In this document: positions 41,358-47,610 of the stretch, piece by piece
How the letters are laid out: the number at the start of each line of letters is the position of its first letter
Numbering within the stretch: the first letter of the stretch is position 1
Origin: Solirubrobacteraceae bacterium
GTDB lineage: Bacteria > Actinomycetota > Thermoleophilia > Solirubrobacterales > Solirubrobacteraceae
Direction: 5' to 3'
Length of the DNA: 64,000 bases
Assembly: GCA_029263125.1 (NCBI GenBank)
Contig: JAJCYD010000007.1
Span: forward strand, 151,124-215,123
Notes under the pieces: model-generated
What the model saw: only the letters and a program-made list of their open reading frames with translations
Databases searched by the model: none
What the model was told of the DNA's origin: nothing
Translations under genes and position numbers: made by a program

Positions 41358-42053
41358 GTGACTGGTGAACCCGATATCGCGGCAGCAGCGGGTCTGCTGG
41401 CCGAACCCGCGCGGGCGAGCATCGTGACGATGCTCAGCGACCGAACCGCGCGACCAGCGGGCGAACTGGCACGGGGCGCACGGTTGGCGCCATCGACGAT
41501 CAGCACCCACCTCGGTCGCCTGCTCGACGCGGGCGTGCTCGATGTCGAGCAACATGGTCGCCACCGCTACTACCGACTCGCCGACCCTGGCATCATCCGC
41601 ATCGTCGAGTCGCTCGCCACGATCGCGCCGCCGAAGCCCATCCGCTCGCTGGGCGGTGCCTCGACGGCGACATCGCTGAACTTCGCGCGGACCTGCTACG
41701 ACCACCTGGCCGGACGCCTGGGTGTGTGGGTGACCGACGAGCTGGTCGCTCGCGGGATGCTCGTCGATGGGACCACGGGCCTCGACGTCAGCGATGCAGG
41801 CGCGGCATGGCTGGAGGATCTTGGCGTCTCGGTGTCCGAGGCGCGCGCTCAGCCGCGGATCTTCGCCCGCAGGTGCCTGGATTGGAGCGAACGTCGCCAC
41901 CATGTCGCGGGAGCACTCGGCAGTGGGCTATTGGCACGCCTGCTTGACCTGGCCTGGATCGAGCACGTCGACGGCAGCCGGGCCGTGCGCGTGACCGCGG
42001 CCGGCCGCGAGGGTTTCAAGCGAAGCCTGGGCACGCCGCCGGCGAGCTCGTAG
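41358..42053 (+). CDS. ArsR-family transcriptional regulator (231 aa)
   Basis: The N-terminal winged helix has LAEPARASIVTMLSDRTARP and LARGARLAPSTISTHLGRLL (recognition helix about 42-58), with HGRHRYYRLA as the wing. The remaining 140 residues form a second domain (FARTCYDHLAGRLGVWVTDE and CLDWSERRHHVAG blocks) that is found in a subset of ArsR regulators and may bind a ligand. There is no obvious metal-binding CxC motif. The GTG start at 41358 has a TAGCCC box 6 nt upstream, suggesting a leaderless mRNA. It is divergent from the ThiF-like operon and probably regulates it. Confidence 0.87.
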   Translation: MTGEPDIAAAAGLLAEPARASIVTMLSDRTARPAGELARGARLAPSTISTHLGRLLDAGVLDVEQHGRHRYYRLADPGIIRIVESLATIAPPKPIRSLGGASTATSLNFARTCYDHLAGRLGVWVTDELVARGMLVDGTTGLDVSDAGAAWLEDLGVSVSEARAQPRIFARRCLDWSERRHHVAGALGSGLLARLLDLAWIEHVDGSRAVRVTAAGREGFKRSLGTPPASS

Positions 42054-42068
42054 TCCGTCGAGCCGGGG

Positions 42069-42341
42069 GTGCAGCCGTCTGACGCGGCAACACTTCGAGG
42101 CAACCTGGGGCCGCCCGCCGTGACGATCGCGACATGGCCTCGGAGGCGGGACTCCGGCGCGGGATTACAGGGCGGACTTCCGCGGCAACCACGGACCCAG
42201 AACTACCTGTCGCCCGGCACGGTGCTGACCGACATCATCGCCGGGACCGACTTTCAGCAGCAGCTCCTGCCGGGGTCCTACTTCGGGGCGCCCGACGCCG
42301 CCGCGGCGCCCGCGGGCACGACGCACGTGCTCGGCGGCTGA
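42069..42341 (+). other. Unrecognised, possibly decayed coding stretch
   Basis: An open stretch ends NYLSPGTVLTDIIAGTDFQQ and then LLPGSYFGAPD and THVLGG, which has normal protein-like composition, while its first 35 residues look random. It has no ribosome binding site and no recognised family, so it is probably the tail of a lost gene. The following 42342-42440 has no recognisable feature. Confidence 0.3.
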
Positions 42342-42439
42342 CGTCTGGACCACATCGAGACCGGTCCCCCCGCCGCTCGCGATAGCGGCTTGCAACCGGT
42401 CGTACGCGACGACCGAGGGGGGCGGACTGCAGGGTATGG

Positions 42440-42903
42440 CAACGATCGACGCCCGGCCGCTGGCTGAGCCTTGGGGCGTTCGGCGTCTCGGCATTCATCG
42501 GGCGCAAGCTGCACGACGCCGGCCAGCACCGCACGATCGGCGGCGGCCTGCTGCTCATCGGGGCCGGGTCGCTGCTACACCCAGTCGCCGCGGGATCGAG
42601 CTGGAAGCGAGCTGAGACACCCGGCCTCCTGCTCGTCGGCGCGGGGGTGGGTCTCGCGGCGCCGGTCCTGGTCAGCGCGATGCTGGCGTCCGTGCCACAG
42701 CAGCGTGTGGGGATGGCCTCGGGCGCCGTGAACACCGCCCGCCGGCTCGGCCTGGCGATCGGGATCGCCGCGCTCCGCAGCTAGCGGCTTCGTCGTCGCA
42801 GGCGTCATCGGGCTCGTCGCCGGCGCTGCGGTGTGGTTGCTCGTCGGGGCACGACAGCCGGGCGTGGCGGCGCCCGTCGAGCCGTCCGCATCGCCCAGCT
42901 GAC
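42440..42903 (+). pseudogene. MFS transporter C-terminal remnant (DHA2 type)
   Basis: Without a usable start, one frame reads GAFGVSAFIGRKLHDAGQHR, then LLLIGAGSLLHPV, LLLVGAGVGLAAPVLVSAML and GMASGAVNTARRLGLAIGIA, clearly the last helices of a DHA2 exporter (compare the conserved 'AGxxNxxRQLGxxxGxA' motif). A break at about 42778-42783 leads to a second frame, ASGFVVAGVIGLVAGAAVWL, ending at 42903. The N-terminal ten helices are missing. It lies downstream of the ArsR gene, perhaps its former target. Confidence 0.75.
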
Positions 42904-42931
42904 CCGCGACACTGCGGCCGCGAACGCCGGG

Positions 42932-44023
42932 TCAGGCGTACACGACCTCGGCGGTCGTCGCGCCGCGGAAGGGCGCGAACCGGTCGGCCTCGTCTGCCAG
43001 TGCGTCCTCGGTCGCCCGGTCGAGCCGGCGCAGCGCCTCCACCGTCACGACGAGCCGCTTGCCCTTCTTGGCCGCACGCCACAGCGCCGCGACCTCGCCG
43101 TCGATGAGCACGGTGCCGGGTCCGCCGAGCACCTTCCAGATCCGCTTGCGCACCGCCGCGTCGGGCACGAGCACGTCGCGGTCGCGAGCGCCATGCAGCG
43201 GGTCGAGGTTGGCCAGCAGGCGCACCCCGCCGGCGGCTGGCGGTCGCTTGAGCGTCGCCGCGTCCTCGGCGAGCACCCACGCCTCCTGACCGTCGAGGTC
43301 CACCGCCTCAAGATCCCCGGCGCGCGCCCACAGCGCGTCGGCATGCGACCGCGCTACACCCGCCCATCCGGCCAGCAGCGCGGGACTGGCCGGACCGTAG
43401 GCGCTCAGGAACCGACGCGCCAGCTCGGCGCCGGGATCGCTGACCTTCCGCGCCTTCGGCGGCGCGCCGAACACCGCGCTTCTCCCCTCGCGGCCGACGA
43501 TCGCCAGCACGCCCCGGATCGCGGTGGCCCGCCACAGCGAGGGGTGAAGATGGTTGCTGCCACAGCCCTTGCACCTCCACAACAGCTTCTCGGGAAGGCG
43601 CTCGCGCAGGGCCTGGTGGAAGTCGTCGCGCGCGAGCGGCCCGTCGCGCAGGCTGTCGCGCACCGCTTCGCTGGCGACGTCCAGCGCCCGCATCGCGGTG
43701 AGCTCGTCCAGCGATTTCCACGCGTTGCCGACGACGGCCTTGGCCGCCTCCTCGTCGGGCGGGTCGAGACCGGTCGTGAAGATCGCGAGATCCTCGACGG
43801 CGACCGCGAGTGGAGCGCCCCGGATGCTCGGCACGATGACGAGCTCGTCGAGCGCGTCGACCGGCACGTCGGCCCGTGCCGCGAGCGCGACCGCGGCGCT
43901 GCCCGGCGGCGTGTCCTGCAGGCCTACCGCGGCGGCGACCGGGGCTCCATCCGCATCCAGACGCTTGTCGAGATGGTGGCGCGCAACCCGGAATGCTCGA
44001 GCCTGCTCGCGGGTGACCTTCAT
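42932..44023 (-). CDS. Winged-helix DNA-binding domain protein, YcaQ-like/HTH_42 family (363 aa)
   Basis: Family PF06224-type. The start MKVTREQARAFRVARHHLDK is characteristic, followed by the LQDTPPGSAAVALAAR block and LLANLDPLHGARDRDVLVPD near residue 265, then VLIDGEVAALWR and KGKRLVVTVEALRRL. E. coli YcaQ of the same superfamily is an interstrand-crosslink DNA glycosylase, but its role here is unknown. It is divergent from the SDR gene, with a SoxR-type promoter between them pointing toward the SDR. ATG 44023 is chosen because the family starts here; upstream reading is non-coding. Confidence 0.83.
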   Translation of the reverse strand: MKVTREQARAFRVARHHLDKRLDADGAPVAAAVGLQDTPPGSAAVALAARADVPVDALDELVIVPSIRGAPLAVAVEDLAIFTTGLDPPDEEAAKAVVGNAWKSLDELTAMRALDVASEAVRDSLRDGPLARDDFHQALRERLPEKLLWRCKGCGSNHLHPSLWRATAIRGVLAIVGREGRSAVFGAPPKARKVSDPGAELARRFLSAYGPASPALLAGWAGVARSHADALWARAGDLEAVDLDGQEAWVLAEDAATLKRPPAAGGVRLLANLDPLHGARDRDVLVPDAAVRKRIWKVLGGPGTVLIDGEVAALWRAAKKGKRLVVTVEALRRLDRATEDALADEADRFAPFRGATTAEVVYA

Positions 44024-44081
44024 GTCGGGTGAGGTACCCGATCGCGACGGGTCCGCGTCGCCGCGTGGGCCGCTGCGTCGC

Positions 44082-44112
44082 TTGACTTCAAGCGCACTTG
44101 AGCTTGTAGCGT
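44082..44112 (+). promoter_or_regulatory. SoxR-dependent promoter driving SDR-QueA-like operon
   Basis: TTGACT (44082-44087), a 19-bp spacer holding TTCAAG-CGCA-CTTGAG (44087-44102, 11 of 12 palindrome bases), and TAGCGT (44107-44112). The SDR start is 40 nt past the -10 box, with GAGAGG as a weak ribosome binding site. Confidence 0.82.
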
Positions 44113-44152
44113 CGCTCGTGGACTTCCCTTCCCATCTCGAGAGGCGCCACGC

Positions 44153-44875
44153 ATGACCGATTCGCCCATAGCTCAAGACGGCGGCGCGGACCACGACCGA
44201 TCCGTGGCGATCGTAACGGGAGCGTCGCGTGGTCTCGGCCTCGCGCTCACCCGCGCGCTCGCGGCTCGGGGATGGCGCGTGGTCGTCGATGCCCGCGACG
44301 CGACCGCGCTGCACGCCGCCACTCGCGATCTCGACGGCGTCACGGCGATCGCGGGGGACGTCGCAAACGCCGACCATCGCAGCGCGCTCGTCGATGCCAC
44401 CGGCCAGCGGATCGATCTGCTGGTCAACAACGCCAGCCTGCTGGGGCCCAGCCCCCGACCGGCGCTGGCGGACTACCCGCTGGACGACCTGCGCGAGGTG
44501 CTGGAGGTCAACCTGCTGGCGCCGCTGGCGCTCGTGCAGCTGGCCGTTGCGCACCTCGCCCCCGGGGCAGCCGTGCTGTCGATCACCTCCGATGCCGCGG
44601 TCGAGGCCTACGAGGAGTGGGGCGGTTACGGAGCATCCAAGGCGGCACTGGAGCAGCTCACCGCCATCCTCGCGGCGGAGCACCCTGCTCTGCGCGTGTA
44701 CACCGTCGACCCCGGCGACATGCGCACCCAGATGCACCAGGAAGCATTTCCCGGCGAGGACATCTCAGATCGCCCGCCGCCCGAGGACAGCGTGCCGGGG
44801 CTGCTGGCCCTGATCCAGGGCGACCGGCCGAGCGGTCGCTACCGCGCGCACGAGCTGTCCGGGGCGGCAAGATGA
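44153..44875 (+). CDS. SDR-family oxidoreductase (240 aa)
   Basis: Classical short-chain dehydrogenase: NAD(P)-binding TGASRGLG (22-29), the NNAS block near 91, catalytic Ser in LSITSDAAV and YGASK (Tyr/Lys) near 160. The substrate is unknown. It is the first gene behind the SoxR-type promoter at 44.1 kb and overlaps the QueA-like gene by ATGA, so the two act in one pathway or response. Confidence 0.9.
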   Translation: MTDSPIAQDGGADHDRSVAIVTGASRGLGLALTRALAARGWRVVVDARDATALHAATRDLDGVTAIAGDVANADHRSALVDATGQRIDLLVNNASLLGPSPRPALADYPLDDLREVLEVNLLAPLALVQLAVAHLAPGAAVLSITSDAAVEAYEEWGGYGASKAALEQLTAILAAEHPALRVYTVDPGDMRTQMHQEAFPGEDISDRPPPEDSVPGLLALIQGDRPSGRYRAHELSGAAR

Positions 44876-45888
44876 GCACGCTCGCGCCCCCTCAGCCGAA
44901 AGCGTCCGCGACGGCGCCCGCGCGGCATGCGCCCGAAGGCCGCGACGTGGCACTGCTCGTGGCCACGCGCGGCGATGGCCAGATCGCGCACCATCGATTC
45001 GGCGACCTGCCCCGCCTGCTGAGCCCTGGCGACCTGCTGGTCGTCAACACCTCCGCGACGCTGCCGGCAGCGCTGACCGGCATGCTCGACGGACAGTCGG
45101 TGTTCGTGCATCTGTCCACGCGACTGCGCGGCGAGGCATGGGTGATCGAGCTGCGCGGCAACGACCTCGCTCGGCATCGGCGGCCACCGCTTCCCGGGGT
45201 CGTCGAGCTGCCGGGCCATGCCGAGGCACGCTTGCTGGAAGCCTACGAGGGCAGCGCTCGGCTGACCGTCGCGCAGATCACGGCGAGCGAGCCGATCGAG
45301 TCCTACCTGCGCCGCTACGGTCAGCCGATTCGCTACGCACATGATGATCGTGCCCGACCGATCGCCGACTACCAGACGGTGTTCGCGCGCCACCCCGGCA
45401 GCGCCGAGATGCCCAGCGCCGGCCGGCCGTTCACCTCCCGGCTGATAACCGACCTGGCAACGAGCGGCGTCCTGTTCGCCCCGGTCACGTTGCATGCCGG
45501 CGTGTCCTCCCTGGAGCAGGGCGAGCGCCCGTACCCCGAGCGCTACGAGGTGCCCGCCTCCACAGCCCGGCTGGTCAACGCGGTGCGCACGTGGGGCGGG
45601 AGGGTCATCGCGGTCGGGACGACGGTCGTGCGAGCGCTGGAGACGGTCGCCGCCCCGGATGGCACGGTCGTCGCGGCCGACGGATCGACCGGCCTGGTCG
45701 TCACGCCCGAGCGTGGCCTGCGCGCGATCGACGGCTTGATCACGGGCTGGCACGAGCCGCAGTCCTCGCACCAGCACCTGCTGGAAGCCGCGGCTGGGAC
45801 CGGCCTGCTTCGGCGCTCCTACGATGCTGCGCGCGCTTGCGGGTACCGCTGGCACGAGTTCGGCGACAGCCACCTGATCATTTCGTGA
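44872..45888 (+). CDS. Divergent QueA-like protein (S-adenosylmethionine:tRNA ribosyltransferase-isomerase family, 338 aa)
   Basis: The whole chain follows the QueA fold order: HHRFGDLPRLLSPGDLLVVN (about 44), then RRYGQPIRYAH, YQTVFARHPGSAEMPSAG, LFAPVTLHAGVSSL, IAVGTTVVRALETVAA and ITGWHEPQSSHQHLLEAAAG. However, the canonical NDTRVIPARL is NTSATLPAALT, and the usual NFHLPKSTLLMLVSA is GWHEPQSSHQHLLEA, so active-site-region residues differ. Canonical QueA adds the epoxycyclopentane of queuosine; no other queuosine gene is nearby. Its position in a SoxR-controlled operon with an SDR argues for a different role. The length is normal for QueA. Confidence 0.82.
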   Translation: MSTLAPPQPKASATAPARHAPEGRDVALLVATRGDGQIAHHRFGDLPRLLSPGDLLVVNTSATLPAALTGMLDGQSVFVHLSTRLRGEAWVIELRGNDLARHRRPPLPGVVELPGHAEARLLEAYEGSARLTVAQITASEPIESYLRRYGQPIRYAHDDRARPIADYQTVFARHPGSAEMPSAGRPFTSRLITDLATSGVLFAPVTLHAGVSSLEQGERPYPERYEVPASTARLVNAVRTWGGRVIAVGTTVVRALETVAAPDGTVVAADGSTGLVVTPERGLRAIDGLITGWHEPQSSHQHLLEAAAGTGLLRRSYDAARACGYRWHEFGDSHLIIS

Positions 45889-46327
45889 GACGCCACGCTC
45901 CGTCCGGCGAAGCTCAGCCCGCACGGAGATCCTTGAGAAGGAGTTGACGCAGACGCGATTGGCGGGCGGCGCCTGCTTGCACCGGAGCTCGCCAGCCACC
46001 CGACACGCCCTGACCACCCGCCCGGATCCCGCCCTGGGCGGCTTCTGCATGCTGGCGGTGCGCAACCCGCCCACGTACGCGCCAGCGTGGTCACGCTTCC
46101 GCGCCCTGGGCGGCTTCTGCATGCTGGCGGTGCGCAACCCGCCCAGCCGCCGCGCGACCACCGCGTCAACGGCCATCGGCTACTCCCGGCTATCGACGCC
46201 ACAACATGAGGCGCTCGCTCCCGGACACGCCCATGACGTACAGCACGCGACAGGAGCCGAGCACCTGCCTTGGCATCACCGCGACCCATTCGACCGCCTG
46301 CTCGTCTGGTCGTGCGGCCGGCGATCG
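45889..46327. repeat. Non-coding stretch with a 42-bp exact direct repeat
   Basis: The 439-base gap after the QueA-like gene holds two identical 42-bp copies, 46031-46072 and 46103-46144, starting 72 bp apart; each begins GCCCTGGGCGGCTTCTGCAT and ends CGCAACCCGCCC. The ends GGGCGG and CCGCCC are complementary, so each copy can fold on itself. A degenerate third copy may lie at about 45960-45990. On the minus strand each copy reads LRTASMQKPPRA, but no start or ribosome binding site supports a gene. Confidence 0.75.
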
Positions 46328-46698
46328 TCAGGGGGCTACGGCGGCGTCGATCTGCGCGACCATCAAGCAGTAGCCGTCGGGGTCGGTCACGCGCATCTCC
46401 TCGCGAGGCCCGGGCGTTCCGTCCACGATCTCCCCGACGGTCACGCCGTGTGCCACGAGATGGTCGCGCAGCCCGCTCAAGTCGGGGGCGTAGAGATAGA
46501 AGAAGACCGATTCCACGCTCGCGTCGACCGGGAGTCGGCCCGCGCGAGCATCAGTGCCGCCGGCTCGCTGCCAAGCGCCACCCAGACGAGGTCACCGTCC
46601 TCCTCGTGCGTGGCAGTCGGCTCGAAGCCGAGCAGGCGATAGAAGGCCAGCGACCGCGCCAGGTCGGCGACGTGCGCACACGCCACGAGGTCGGCCAC
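46328..46698 (-). pseudogene. VOC/glyoxalase-like protein, one frameshift
   Basis: The N-terminal frame reads DLVACAHVADLARSLAFYRL then LGFEPTATHEEDGDLVWVAL and EPAALMLARAD, the first beta-alpha-beta-beta-beta unit of the vicinal-oxygen-chelate fold. The second frame gives VESVFFYLYAPDLSGLRDHL, the block HGVTVGEIVDGTPGPREEMR and VTDPDGYCLMVAQ, the second unit. The break is near 46528-46532 and inserting one G restores a single 120-residue chain. The family includes glyoxalase and bleomycin-resistance-like proteins. The start GTG 46698 is uncertain. Confidence 0.7.
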
Positions 46699-47089
46699 GG
46701 CGCCGGCGGCCTCGATTCGGCGCCGCCCTCGGCGGCAAGCGCGAGGTCGCGATCGGCGCCGGCCCGGCTTGCGTCGTCGCGCAGCTCGATCACGCGGCCC
46801 GCCGTCCAGCGTGAGGATCATCCAGAGCGTGTCCCGCCCGCCGTCAGTCGCGAGCTCGATCTCCGCCAGCACGTGGTCTCCGGCGGCGCGCAGCGCGCGC
46901 ATGGACGGCCGGACACCCCGGTCCAGCTGCTCGCCGATCGTCAGCGCGGTTGTGACACGCCCCGCCCTGTCCCAGGCCCGCCCAACGCACGTCCTCGGCG
47001 AGCAGGTCCGCGAGCACCGTCGCGAGCCCGTCCTGTCCGTCGCACGCGCGCAGCGTGCGGAGCGTCGCCTCGCGAGGATCGCCGTTCAC
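46699..47089 (-). pseudogene. NTF2/SnoaL-like small protein, two frameshifts
   Basis: The pieces VNGDPREATLRTLRACDGQD with DGLATVLADLLAEDVRW, RVTTALTIGEQLDRGVRPSM with AGDHVLAEIELATDGG and TLWMILTLDGG, and VIELRDDASRAGADRDLAL line up as one 110-residue chain with the NTF2-like cone pattern. The breaks are at the CCCC run 46960-46963 and the CCC run 46798-46800; deleting one base in each restores the frame. GTG 47089 overlaps the stop of the upstream gene, so the unit is translationally coupled. The end point is approximate. Confidence 0.6.
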
Positions 47090-47403
47090 AGCTCGTAGAG
47101 CTGCTCGAACGCGTCGTGCGCGGTGTCGGCCTGCCGGCGTCCCTGTGCGACCGCCCATCGCCGGGTCGGACGATCGACGGCCAGCGTCGTCCACCCATGG
47201 CCGTCCTCTCCGGCAAGGTGCACCAACAGGGTGTGAGCGTCGTGCTCCACGCGCAGGCGATGAGCCGCGTTTGCCTCGTCGTGCAGCACTCGGACGACGC
47301 CGTCGCCGACCTGGTCGGCGGCGACGAACGAGGTCCACGCCCTGCCGCTCGTCGCGGGTCGCGTCGGCCGGTCGTGTTCGGTCGACAGGTCAGGATCCTG
47401 CAT
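47086..47403 (-). CDS. Hypothetical protein (105 aa)
   Basis: I do not recognise a family. The acidic and basic residues are mixed, with beta-rich segments (VRVLHDEANAAHRLRVEHD, TLLVHLAGEDGHGWTTLAVD) and a helical end HDAFEQLYEL, which suggests a small alpha/beta domain. It is the first gene of a minus-strand unit with the NTF2-like and VOC-like frames. The 207 bases before it (47404-47610) show no gene. Confidence 0.6.
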   Translation of the reverse strand: MQDPDLSTEHDRPTRPATSGRAWTSFVAADQVGDGVVRVLHDEANAAHRLRVEHDAHTLLVHLAGEDGHGWTTLAVDRPTRRWAVAQGRRQADTAHDAFEQLYEL

Positions 47404-47610
47404 CGCGTGATGGTACCCCGAGCACGGCCGCTCAGGAGGCGTTGGTGCGGGTCGCGCCGGCGCGCACGAGGCCGGACTCGTACGTGATCGCCGACCTGGT
47501 CGTGCTCGCCTCGCGACGGGGATCTCCTGGGGCGGATGATCGACACGTTCGTCGTCGCACAGCTTCGCCTTGAGATTGAGCTGGCATCCTTCACTTCAAG
47601 CCGAAGCTCG

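Noticed and set aside
46031..46144. Two repeats as a CRISPR array
   Set aside because: Only two full copies, 42 bp long with a 30-bp gap, and no cas genes.
47590..47606. CACTTCAAGCCGAAGC as a fourth SoxR box
   Set aside because: The second half-site does not match CTTGAA and no 19-bp-spacer promoter surrounds it.
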